Source: Wolbachia endosymbiont of Aedes albopictus
GTDB taxonomy: Bacteria; Pseudomonadota; Alphaproteobacteria; Rickettsiales; Anaplasmataceae
Assembly (NCBI RefSeq): GCF_024804185.1
Contig: NZ_CP101657.1
Coordinates: 992,001-1,056,000 of the forward strand
Direction of reading: 5' to 3'
Length of the DNA stretch: 64,000 nucleotides
The position numbers and the translations under genes were made by a program. Positions 9,500 to 17,767 of this stretch are shown here, one piece after another. The notes under the pieces were generated by a model. It had not been told where the DNA came from. It searched no databases and was given only the letters and a program-made list of their open reading frames with translations. Numbering within the stretch: position 1 is the first letter of the stretch; the number at the start of each line of letters is the position of its first letter.

Positions 9500-11020
9500 A
9501 TGATAAGTAAGTTGAAAAAGCTTAGCGCTGGATTTTCTTTGACAGGCCTGATTGGCCATAGTGATAATATAAATATGCAAGGAGCAAGAAATAAAAAGAA
9601 GAAGTACCCAAAATTTTTGGATAAGACGTTTGCATTGATTGATGCGGTGATAAATTTTATTTTAAAACGCGAAAGTAATAACGTAAATGAAGTTCTGAGA
9701 GTAACATGGGGACCACTATTTTTTGGTCTGGTAGTAATACTCATCTTTTTTGGGATAGGTGGTATTTGGTCGGCTATAGCTCCAATTGACGGTGCGGTGC
9801 ATGCAAGTGGAGAAGTTATTGTATCTTCAAATAGAAAAATAGTTCAACACTTGGGCGGAGGAATAATAAGCAAAATTTTAGTCAAAGAGAGCCAAGCAGT
9901 TAAAAAAGATGAGCCTCTAGTTTTGTTGATTGATGTTAACGAGAAGGCGAATTTAAGTATTATCAAAGAGAAGCTCTTATCATTTTTAGCAACAGAAGCA
10001 AGGCTTATTGCAATCAGAGGAGATTTAGACACGCTCGAGTTTCCTGATGAGGTTAAAAAATTATCTCACGATGAACTTGTAAATAAAGTGATAAAGAATC
10101 AAGTAAAGTTATTCAACTCTCAGAGAAAGAGCATATTGGGAAAAACAGACATACTGCAACAACGTATAAAGCAGTTAAATGATGAATTAGCGGGGCTAAA
10201 CTTTCAACTAAATGCAGCTCATAAGCAATATGACTTGATAACTGAGGAGTTGGAAACAAAAAGACAATTACTTGATAGTGGTCATATAAGCAAACCACAC
10301 ATTTTAGCTTTAGAAAAACAGTTTGCTGAAATTGAAGGCAGAGTTGGACATTACCGTTCTGCAATATCTCAAGCGCAGCAAAAAATTGGAGAGAACGAAT
10401 TAGAAATTATAAACGTGAGAAATGATTCTCAAGAAAGAGCAAACGCTGAACTTAAGGAAGTTAGTACGTCTATTGCAGACTTGAAAGAGAGGCTGATGGT
10501 TGCTGAAGATTCATTAGCACGTACAATAATTAAATCGCCTCAAGATGGGATAGTCACAGATATAAGATACCATACTGAAGGTGGTGTTATACAATCTGGA
10601 GTTCCAATCATGAGCGTAGTGCCATCGGATGATGACTTAATAATAGATGCTAAAATTCAAACTAGAAACATAGAAGAGGTACTGTCAGCACAAAAGAAAG
10701 ATAGCAACATAGTCTCTATTGATGGGCTAGAAGGGCTAAAGGTTAAAGTCCGGCTGAGTGCTTACAGTGCACGTCGTTTAAGTTTAATTAGTGGTATAGT
10801 AAGCCATATTTCTCCTGATGCTCTTGATGATCCAAGACTAGGGCGTTATTATTCAGTGCGTGTAGTGATACCAAAGTCAGAGCTTGCTCAATTTAAAAAT
10901 GTATACCTATACCCTGGTATGCCAGCAGAAGTGTACATAGTTACTCAATCCCGTACTCTTTTATCATTCTTGTTTACGCCTATAATTGCAACAGTTGATA
11001 GGTCTTTTATAGAAAGGTAG
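9500..11020 (+). CDS. HlyD-family type I secretion membrane fusion protein
   Basis: Periplasmic adaptor of a type I secretion system, linking an inner-membrane ABC transporter to a TolC-like channel. A cytosolic N-terminus is followed by a membrane segment (about residues 73-95), a barrel-sandwich hybrid, a long coiled-coil hairpin (about 190-340) and the C-terminal signature IIKSPQDGIVTDI..HTEGGVIQSG. The ATG at 9500 is preferred. The in-frame upstream extension from 9428 adds 24 residues unlike the family and has no ribosome site. The ABC partner is not in the window; a TolC-family gene is at 57999-59234. Confidence 0.9.
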   Translation: MISKLKKLSAGFSLTGLIGHSDNINMQGARNKKKKYPKFLDKTFALIDAVINFILKRESNNVNEVLRVTWGPLFFGLVVILIFFGIGGIWSAIAPIDGAVHASGEVIVSSNRKIVQHLGGGIISKILVKESQAVKKDEPLVLLIDVNEKANLSIIKEKLLSFLATEARLIAIRGDLDTLEFPDEVKKLSHDELVNKVIKNQVKLFNSQRKSILGKTDILQQRIKQLNDELAGLNFQLNAAHKQYDLITEELETKRQLLDSGHISKPHILALEKQFAEIEGRVGHYRSAISQAQQKIGENELEIINVRNDSQERANAELKEVSTSIADLKERLMVAEDSLARTIIKSPQDGIVTDIRYHTEGGVIQSGVPIMSVVPSDDDLIIDAKIQTRNIEEVLSAQKKDSNIVSIDGLEGLKVKVRLSAYSARRLSLISGIVSHISPDALDDPRLGRYYSVRVVIPKSELAQFKNVYLYPGMPAEVYIVTQSRTLLSFLFTPIIATVDRSFIER

Positions 11021-11072
11021 CTCACTCGTTAAAGTAGTAGTGAAAGTGCCGTAATAAAATTTAGGTATATGG

Positions 11073-11969
11073 TTAGACAATATCAATAATATGTAGCCCT
11101 ACACTACTTGCAATCCCTATAAATTGAATATCGAATTTTAAAGAAGGCTCTGTTTTGCTACTTGCATTATGAAGCCTAAAAGAAATAGTCCATCCACCCT
11201 CAAACATTACTTCTATTGTACTTGACGAGCCAGACTTTCTTTTTATTACTCTTATTCTTTCAGGTATTTTCCATTTTGAACCGTATTCTAATGTGCCGCC
11301 AATATTGACGGACTGCAAAGAGACTGTTTTTCTTTTACATGCTATTTTTAACATAATCTTATAAAAATCATGACGCCCAAGTAAATATCTGAAAAATTTT
11401 TCAACAAATACACCTCTAAAACTTTCACATAGCCGTTTAAGCTCATCCTCAAACGCTGTTAAAACTGGCAAATAAATTCTTGTTTCTTTTCCTTGAATAT
11501 CTCTAAATAGCATATTCTGAGCACGCATTTCTCTTAATTGCATAAATACAGGCTGAATAGTCTTAAAATATTTTTCGCCACATGGATGATCTGTCCATTC
11601 TTCACCAAAATCAATTTTATCTGAAAGTCGAGAATGTTTTATTGCAGCGTGATTGTATTTAGCTGAAATTCCAATTTGACCTTTAGGGACTTCAATCACA
11701 ATATCTCGAACATCACCCTGTATTCCAACACCGTCATCTTGAAGCAAAATAAAACGTGCATTTGTTACTCTAGCATCATGCGCTTGCAAAAACATTGCTG
11801 CCTCACTGGAGGCTTTTTCTAATATATATTTATGTAAATCTTCTAAACTTCTATAGCAATTTTTAGCTACCTCAAAAGAAGAATTTTCTTGAATCTTTGC
11901 TTTTGTTATTTGATAAAATGCTGTAGCTAATGTATACTCAAACGCCTTTCCGTTTATGTTTTGCTTCAT
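11073..11969 (-). CDS. HaeIII-family type II restriction endonuclease
   Basis: Predicted restriction nuclease (298 aa). The N-terminus NGKAFEYTLATAF and the core GDVRDIVIEV (85-94), then GISAKYNHAAIKHSRLSDKI (100-119), match my recollection of the HaeIII endonuclease family. D89 and K104 would be active-site residues of a PD-(D/E)XK fold. Its ATG overlaps the stop of the upstream methyltransferase by 4 nt, so the two are translationally coupled as an R-M unit. HaeIII itself cuts GGCC and is paired with a C5-cytosine methylase, whereas the partner here is an N6-adenine type, so the target site cannot be predicted. The frame is intact. Confidence 0.78.
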   Translation of the reverse strand: MKQNINGKAFEYTLATAFYQITKAKIQENSSFEVAKNCYRSLEDLHKYILEKASSEAAMFLQAHDARVTNARFILLQDDGVGIQGDVRDIVIEVPKGQIGISAKYNHAAIKHSRLSDKIDFGEEWTDHPCGEKYFKTIQPVFMQLREMRAQNMLFRDIQGKETRIYLPVLTAFEDELKRLCESFRGVFVEKFFRYLLGRHDFYKIMLKIACKRKTVSLQSVNIGGTLEYGSKWKIPERIRVIKRKSGSSSTIEVMFEGGWTISFRLHNASSKTEPSLKFDIQFIGIASSVGLHIIDIV

Positions 11970-12838
11970 GCTATCTTCCTATAGTCTTTGCTCAAGATTA
12001 AAACCTCATTTGATTTTTTAGAGTTACCCATCCCATAAGTCCACTTGGGTGTAATAATACGATACCCTGTATACATATCCCGTATTTCTTCGCAATCATT
12101 GTACGACAAAATCCATCCATCACGAGTCGCTAAAAGTTTGGCAAGTCCTTTATGATCAAAATCTGTGTGTTGATCACCTCTTTTTCCATATAGTTTTTGA
12201 TCAATTAGATAGGGAGGATCACAATATAAAAAATCATTTGCGTGTTTAGGAATACTTTTTTTAAAGTCAGCTGAATTCACAGTAAGATTTTTAATTGAGA
12301 ACTTTGCCAATCTTTCTATTGAACTTGGTGTAAAACGTGGCTGTCCTGGGGACATACCGCCCGACAATGTTGTACCGCTGAAAGATGAGCGATTTAATGC
12401 AAAAAATGCTGCAGCAATTTCAACTCTATCTTTCAAGGTGAAAAATGTTTTTTGTAAGTTATAAAACATGATGGATGTCATATTTTGATACTTCCGCACC
12501 ACCTCTGCAAGGTAAGAAGCATCTTTTAAAAGCACCTGCCAAAATCTTACTAATGGTTCAAAGGCGTCATAACCATAAACTTTTGTTCCTATGCTGGCTA
12601 ACGCTAACTCTATTGATCCTCCGCCTATAAAAGGAGAGCAAAGCTTAGGTAACCCTTTTGGAATATATTTATTAATGATTTGGGAAACAGCACGACTCTT
12701 ACCACCAGGATAACGAAGAGGAGACTTTACAGGCAAAACAACTTTATTTGTTTCTTCTTCTTTATTTGGTTTTTTCCCTACACTAGCAAGCATTAATTCG
12801 TTAAAAGAAGCATTTATTTTAACTTTCTTTTCATTCAT
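11966..12838 (-). CDS. D12-class N6-adenine DNA methyltransferase (Dam-like)
   Basis: S-adenosylmethionine-dependent adenine methylase, 290 aa. LRYPGGKS is at residues 41-48 and SPFIGGGSIELAL (SAM-binding FxGxG equivalent) at 68-80. The catalytic motif IV DPPY is at 207-210, and RSSFSGTTLSGG at 150-161 is typical of the D12 class. It is the first gene of a two-gene minus-strand unit with the HaeIII-type endonuclease. The start ATG at 12838 fits the conserved N-terminal region after a basic/acidic leader of about 38 aa. It is inserted between hlyD and the cox operon next to a transposase relic, which suggests lateral acquisition. Confidence 0.9.
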   Translation of the reverse strand: MNEKKVKINASFNELMLASVGKKPNKEEETNKVVLPVKSPLRYPGGKSRAVSQIINKYIPKGLPKLCSPFIGGGSIELALASIGTKVYGYDAFEPLVRFWQVLLKDASYLAEVVRKYQNMTSIMFYNLQKTFFTLKDRVEIAAAFFALNRSSFSGTTLSGGMSPGQPRFTPSSIERLAKFSIKNLTVNSADFKKSIPKHANDFLYCDPPYLIDQKLYGKRGDQHTDFDHKGLAKLLATRDGWILSYNDCEEIRDMYTGYRIITPKWTYGMGNSKKSNEVLILSKDYRKIA

Positions 12839-12900
12839 ATAGTTGGCTCAAAATATGTGGTCCTTTTCCGAACTTCGGACCATATGTGTTAAAACATTCA

Positions 12901-13215
12901 TTAAAGTCCATGTAAACGTATTATGCCGGTTGAAAATTCATCTACGTAGCGATTTAAATATTTAACACTGAAGTGATAAAATGTACCATGCTTTAGAACA
13001 AACCAAAAACTTTCCACTCCATCAGTGCTTGCTTATTGTTTAACATATTTACCGGCAGAATGCCTAGCACTTTCATAAGTACAATTTCCTAAACCTAATA
13101 ATCTCCATAATCATTGTTGATTCCTATTTCTCCTAGAAACATAAAATTTTCTATTGTCCATGATTCCCTAACTCTTTGCAACATACACCACGCCGTCTTT
13201 TGAGTTATGTGTTAA
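12901..13215 (-). pseudogene. IS1595 (ISXO2-like) transposase remnant
   Basis: Conceptual translation on the minus strand, in at least two frames with internal stops. It gives ITQKTAWCMLQRVRES (near 13200-13150), then YESARHSAGKYVKQ followed by ESFWFVLKHGTFYHFSVKYL and NRYVDEF (13077 down to a stop at 12901). These blocks match the N-terminal helix and C-terminal DDE region of ISXO2-like transposases, in order. The middle is deleted or garbled, so the copy is dead. It directly abuts the start side of the restriction-modification unit. Confidence 0.75.
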
Positions 13216-13933
13216 AAACTACTTGTCTAATTATGCATATAAATTTCAAAATTTTCTAGGTTCTGTGGGCAAAAATGTAATAGAAAAGAAGGTGAACATA
13301 TTTATAAAATGTCCATAATTGAATATTTTTTTGTCAAATCAGGAATTTTAGCGTATTTTGCCTTGTTTTGGCGAAAGACCTTCATGAAACTTTGCCCATT
13401 TGGCTTCTCTAAAGATTTTGTTTACAGAATCTAGTAACTTAGCTATGCAGAATGAAAAAAGTTTGTATGGTATACAAATATAGTGTGTTTTTTATAATTA
13501 TTTTCTATAATGCATAAACTTTTGGTCCAAGCTGTAATGCTACCATAGGCATTAAAAGTTAATTAACAAACTGCAATGTATAATAAAATAAAGGAACTTG
13601 TAAGATTTTGATCTTGCAAATTATAAACTTGTCATAAAGTTTAATAGTGTCTGTTACTGCTTTTAGGTGTGAGGCTAGAGGGTTATTAGCAGTAACAGAC
13701 ACTATTAAACTTATTATAGAATTTACTTAAAGTAAATACTTAATTTAAAATATTATAATATTTTTACTTACAATAGATTTATGTAAATGCTTTTCCCTCA
13801 AATTAGTATTGTACTATTATACTTATTGAATGCTAAAAAATTATTAACCATCACTAATCTCTATTTGCATAGTAAGTTTATATATACTATTATACAGTAT
13901 ATCATTTAGTTTTATAGCAAACAAACAAAAGAT
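13216..13933. other. Gene-free stretch upstream of coxB
   Basis: AT-rich DNA without a convincing gene. A short open stretch on the minus strand (about 13450-13340) encodes LLDSVNKIFREAKWAKF and stops at GKIR; it has no start or recognised family and may be gene debris. The stretch also contains the perfect inverted repeat at 13637-13712. A smaller hairpin TGTAAGAT-tttg-ATCTTGCA lies near 13600-13620. The last 150 nt are very AT-rich and should hold the coxB promoter, but I could not settle on a box pair. Confidence 0.5.
13637..13712. repeat. Perfect 24-bp inverted repeat (hairpin) upstream of coxB
   Basis: The left arm AAGTTTAATAGTGTCTGTTA plus CTGC (13637-13660) is exactly complementary to 13689-13712. 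One further pair (13661/13688) leaves a 26-nt loop. It is too long and too perfect for chance, and there is no T-tract typical of a terminator. It lies 221 nt before coxB. It could be a small mobile-element relic, an RNA hairpin or a protein-binding site; the sequence alone does not decide. Confidence 0.85.
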
Positions 13934-14698
13934 ATGGTGAAGTTATTTGCACTATTGATAATATTTTACTCAAATATATCTGTTGCCTCTGCTCCTACTT
14001 CCTGGCAATTTGGATTTCCTGCTCCTGCAACTGAAGTAATGGAGGCTGTAGTTAGGTCACATTCGTTTGTAATGGTTGTGATGGTTGCAATAATGCTTTT
14101 TGTGTGGGCGCTGCTTGCTTATGTAGTATTTCGCTTTCGTAAAAGCAAAGTGGCAAACGTAAGCCAAACTAACCATAATGTCCTTTTAGAAATTGTTTGG
14201 TTTGTTATACCAACGATTATTGTTGGTATATTAGCTTTTGAAAACGCTAAATTACTGAAGCTACAGGAAGAAATACCGAAAGCTGATATAACACTGAAAG
14301 TTATTGGCCATCAATGGTATTGGAGTTACCAATATCCAGAATATCAAGGTGTGTCATTTGATAGTTATATTAAGGGAAAAGAAGACTTTATCGAAAGAGA
14401 TTTAAAGCTATTCTCTGTTGATAACAACATCGTTTTACCCATTAATACTAATGTTCGTTTACAAGTTACAGCAGGAGATGTGATACACAGCTGGGGAGTA
14501 CCGGCTTTTGGTGTAAAAATTGATGCGATACCAGGTAGGCTGAATGAGGCGTGGTTTAATATCAAAAAGTCTGGTATTTATTACGGGCAGTGCTATGAAT
14601 TGTGTGGTCAAGGCCATGGATTTATGCCAATTGTTGTTGAAGCAGTAAGCAAAGAAGATTTTAATAAGTGGATTGAAAATAGAAAATTAGTGAGTTAA
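13934..14698 (+). CDS. coxB: Cytochrome c oxidase subunit II
   Basis: Accepts electrons from cytochrome c through the CuA centre of the aa3-type terminal oxidase. There is a signal peptide (about 1-20), then two transmembrane helices and a periplasmic cupredoxin domain. CuA ligands are visible as C220, C224, H228 and M231 (CYELCGQGHGFM), plus the earlier His in DVIHSWG. Length is 254 aa. It is the first gene of coxB-coxA-ctaB, with coxA 15 nt downstream. Confidence 0.97.
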   Translation: MVKLFALLIIFYSNISVASAPTSWQFGFPAPATEVMEAVVRSHSFVMVVMVAIMLFVWALLAYVVFRFRKSKVANVSQTNHNVLLEIVWFVIPTIIVGILAFENAKLLKLQEEIPKADITLKVIGHQWYWSYQYPEYQGVSFDSYIKGKEDFIERDLKLFSVDNNIVLPINTNVRLQVTAGDVIHSWGVPAFGVKIDAIPGRLNEAWFNIKKSGIYYGQCYELCGQGHGFMPIVVEAVSKEDFNKWIENRKLVS

Positions 14699-14713
14699 AT
14701 TTGGAGTATAGAT

Positions 14714-16264
14714 ATGAGTGACGTACCAAAGGGCATAAAGCGTTGGTTATTTTCCACTAATCATAAAGACATAGGGACACTGTACATTATTTTTTCCATA
14801 TTAGCTGGAATTATTGGTGGATTATTATCGGTGATTATTCGCACTCAGCTAATGCACATTAATATACTTAACAATAATTATCAATTATATAACGTAATGG
14901 TTACAGGGCATGCGTTGATAATGGTGTTTTTTATGATAATGCCAGCCCTCATGGGAGGATTTGGTAACTGGTTTGTACCTCTTATGATTGGCGCACCAGA
15001 TATGGCATTTCCTCGTATGAATAATTTAAGTTTTTGGTTATTAGTGTCATCTTTTATTTTGCTCATTCTCTCAGTGTTTATTGGTGAAGGCCCAGGTACA
15101 GGTTGGACCTTATATCCACCTTTATCACAGGTAATGTCCCATCCAAGTGCAGGAGTTGACATTGCTATACTTGCACTTCATGTTGCTGGTATGTCGTCAA
15201 TTGTTGGGGCGATCAACTTTATAGTTACTATATTTAACATGCGCGCAAAAGGCATGTCATTAACTAAGATGCCACTGTTTGTTTGGTCTGTCTTGCTAAC
15301 AGCATTTATGTTGATTGTTGCTTTACCAGTGCTTGCCGGTGCTATAACTATGCTTCTTACTGATCGCAATGTTGGTACTTCCTTTTTTGATCCTGCCGGT
15401 GGCGGAGATCCTGTGTTATTTCAACATCTATTTTGGTTTTTTGGTCATCCAGAAGTTTACGTAATTATTTTTCCTGCATTTGGCATCATAAGTCAGGTTG
15501 TATCAACTTTTTCTCACAGACCTGTATTTGGTTACATAGGGATGGTTTATGCAATGATAGGTATAGCAGTATTTGGCTTTATGGTTTGGGCTCATCATAT
15601 GTTCACTGTTGGGCTTAGTGCTGACGCTGCTGCATTTTTTAGCACTACCACAATTTTTATCGGTGTTATAACTGGTGTAAAAGTCTTTAGCTGGATTGCA
15701 ACTATGTGGGGTGGAGCAATTGAGTTTAAGACCCCTATGCTATTTGCACTAGGTTTTATTTTCATGTTTGTTGGCGGTGGCATAACGGGAATAATTCTTT
15801 CTCATGGTGGAATAGATAAGCTTCTGCATGATACCTACTATGTTGTTTCTCACTTCCATTATGTCATGTCACTTGCTGCATTATTTGGAGCTTTTGCTGG
15901 CTTTTATTATTGGATTGGTAAAATGTCGGGTAAACAATATAATGAGCGCTTAGGTCAAATCCACTTTTGGCTTACTTTTATTAGTACCAATATCACTTTT
16001 TTACCTCAACATTTCTTAGGATTAGCTGGCATGCCAAGGCGTATACCTGATTATCCTGATGCGTTTATCCCTTGGAATTATATATCCTCAATTGGCTCAT
16101 ATATGTCCTTTGTTTCAGTTATGTTTTTTGTGTTTATAGTTATACATCTCTTTAAATGGGGCAAAAAAGCTGGAGATAATCCTTGCGAAGGTGACACCTT
16201 GGAATGGACGGTATCTTCACCACCACCTTTTCATACTTTCGAAAAACCACCAGTGATAAAATAG
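14714..16264 (+). CDS. coxA: Cytochrome c oxidase subunit I
   Basis: Catalytic subunit of the aa3 oxidase, with low-spin heme a, heme a3 and CuB, embedded in the inner membrane with 12 helices. Diagnostic segments are [14 protein letters not shown] (heme a His), [14 protein letters not shown] (CuB His and cross-linked Tyr), and [15 protein letters not shown] (heme a3 and heme a His). Length is 516 aa, full. A ribosome site (TTTGGAG) precedes the ATG. Confidence 0.98.
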   Translation: MSDVPKGIKRWLFSTNHKDIGTLYIIFSILAGIIGGLLSVIIRTQLMHINILNNNYQLYNVMVTGHALIMVFFMIMPALMGGFGNWFVPLMIGAPDMAFPRMNNLSFWLLVSSFILLILSVFIGEGPGTGWTLYPPLSQVMSHPSAGVDIAILALHVAGMSSIVGAINFIVTIFNMRAKGMSLTKMPLFVWSVLLTAFMLIVALPVLAGAITMLLTDRNVGTSFFDPAGGGDPVLFQHLFWFFGHPEVYVIIFPAFGIISQVVSTFSHRPVFGYIGMVYAMIGIAVFGFMVWAHHMFTVGLSADAAAFFSTTTIFIGVITGVKVFSWIATMWGGAIEFKTPMLFALGFIFMFVGGGITGIILSHGGIDKLLHDTYYVVSHFHYVMSLAALFGAFAGFYYWIGKMSGKQYNERLGQIHFWLTFISTNITFLPQHFLGLAGMPRRIPDYPDAFIPWNYISSIGSYMSFVSVMFFVFIVIHLFKWGKKAGDNPCEGDTLEWTVSSPPPFHTFEKPPVIK

Positions 16265-16265
16265 A

Positions 16266-17153
16266 ATGTACACAAGTGTTTTGCTAAATGTTGAATCAAC
16301 AATACTGGATTTTTGGCGTTTGCTGAAGCCAAGGATAATGTACCTTGTGGTATTTACTGCAGTTGCTGGTATGGTTACTGCACCAGGTAGTATGCACCCT
16401 TTTCTAGCACTAATATCTATTATATGTGTTGCTCTTGGCTCAGGATCTGCAGGTGCTATAAATATGTGGTATGACAGAGACATAGATCTGCTCATGAAAA
16501 GGACAAAAAACCGCCCTATACCCTCAGGCAGAGTTCTTGCAGAAAGTGCGCTTGAATTTGGTATAACTCTTGGAATATTGTCAGTATTTATCATGGCAAT
16601 AGCAGTAAACTATATTTCTGCTGCTTTGCTTGCAGTTAGCATATTATTTTACGTTTTCGTATATACAATTTGGCTAAAAAGGCGTACTCCGCAGAATATC
16701 GTTATCGGTGGTGCAGCGGGTGCTTTTCCTCCAATGATTGGCTGGGCAGCTGTGACTAATTCTGTCAGTTGGGAAAGTTTCATTTTATTTTTAGTAATTT
16801 TTATGTGGACTCCACCACACTTTTGGGCCCTATCTTTAAATAAGTCTGAAGACTATGCAAGTGCATCGATTCCAATGTTCAATATTGTTTATGGTCCGGA
16901 AAAAACAAGAAAATATATATTAATTTATAGTGTGTTGCTGGTATTAACCAGCTTGCTTCCAGCTCTATTTTTGAAAAAGGCTTTACTTTATCTAAGCATG
17001 GCAATTTTTGCAGGTTGCATCTTTATTTGGTACGCTATATCAATTCTCAGATTCAAGAACCACAACTCACAGAAACAAATGTTTTCTTATTCAATTTCTT
17101 ATCTATTTTCCCTATTCGCCAGTATTATTTTTTGTTCTATTGATTTATTTTAG
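16266..17153 (+). CDS. ctaB: Protoheme IX farnesyltransferase (heme O synthase)
   Basis: Adds a farnesyl group to heme b to make heme o, the precursor of heme a for the oxidase encoded just upstream. It is a UbiA-type prenyltransferase with multiple membrane helices. The Mg-diphosphate motif N-MWYDRDID is followed by [14 protein letters not shown]. Length is 295 aa. It starts 1 nt after the coxA stop, so it is in the same operon. Confidence 0.96.
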   Translation: MYTSVLLNVESTILDFWRLLKPRIMYLVVFTAVAGMVTAPGSMHPFLALISIICVALGSGSAGAINMWYDRDIDLLMKRTKNRPIPSGRVLAESALEFGITLGILSVFIMAIAVNYISAALLAVSILFYVFVYTIWLKRRTPQNIVIGGAAGAFPPMIGWAAVTNSVSWESFILFLVIFMWTPPHFWALSLNKSEDYASASIPMFNIVYGPEKTRKYILIYSVLLVLTSLLPALFLKKALLYLSMAIFAGCIFIWYAISILRFKNHNSQKQMFSYSISYLFSLFASIIFCSIDLF

Positions 17154-17155
17154 TT

Positions 17156-17263
17156 ATGAAAGAACGGCAGAAGCATAAAAACTATTTTTTACTTTTCCTT
17201 TTAGTAATGCTCGTTGTCACACTTTTTTTTGTTTCTATAATAAAATTTAAAGGTGCAGCTTAA
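17156..17263 (+). CDS. 35-aa single-span membrane peptide, possible oxidase accessory (CoxF-like position)
   Basis: An ATG 2 nt after the ctaB stop opens a 35-codon frame. It encodes a basic N-terminus (MKERQKHKNY), one hydrophobic helix (about residues 11-29) and a short basic tail ending KFKGAA. Close spacing suggests cotranslation with ctaB. Many alphaproteobacteria carry a tiny CoxF-type gene between ctaB and ctaG; this position and topology agree, but the sequence is too short to prove homology. Assembly or stabilisation of cytochrome oxidase is an inference. Confidence 0.6.
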   Translation: MKERQKHKNYFLLFLLVMLVVTLFFVSIIKFKGAA

Positions 17264-17329
17264 ACTACCTTTAGAAATTGTGCTTTCATAGAAGCAACTA
17301 TATACTTTATTAATTCATTACAGTTAAAG

Positions 17330-17767
17330 ATGAGCAAAAAGGAAGTGATAATATACACGGATGGAGCGTGTTCTGGTAATCCTGGAGCGGGAGGATGGGC
17401 AGCTATCATATTATTTCAAGATTATAGAAAGGACATTTATGGTAAAGAAGAAAATACCACAAACAATAAAATGGAGTTAACAGCGGTGATCAATGGGCTG
17501 AAAGCGTTAAAATTTTCTTGTAATATTAATTTATATACGGATAGTCTTTATATTAAGCATGGCATAACAGAGTGGATAAATAAGTGGAAAGTGAATGGCT
17601 GGAAAACAAGTAATAAAAAATCAGTAAAAAATATGGAATTGTGGAAAGAGCTAGATAACGTTGCTTCACAACACGAAATTGATTGGAAGTGGGTTAAAGC
17701 ACACAGTGGCAATAAATATAATGAGGAGGCTGATAGTTTAGCAAGAAAAGCAATAATCGATGCTTAA
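17330..17767 (+). CDS. rnhA: Ribonuclease HI
   Basis: Degrades RNA in RNA-DNA hybrids (primer removal, R-loop clearance). The catalytic carboxylates are visible as D11 (YTDGACSGNPG), E49 (NKMEL), D71 (YTDSLY) and D135, and His125 is in KAHSGN. Length is 145 aa, standard. Its 3' end overlaps the next gene by 8 nt. Confidence 0.96.
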   Translation: MSKKEVIIYTDGACSGNPGAGGWAAIILFQDYRKDIYGKEENTTNNKMELTAVINGLKALKFSCNINLYTDSLYIKHGITEWINKWKVNGWKTSNKKSVKNMELWKELDNVASQHEIDWKWVKAHSGNKYNEEADSLARKAIIDA

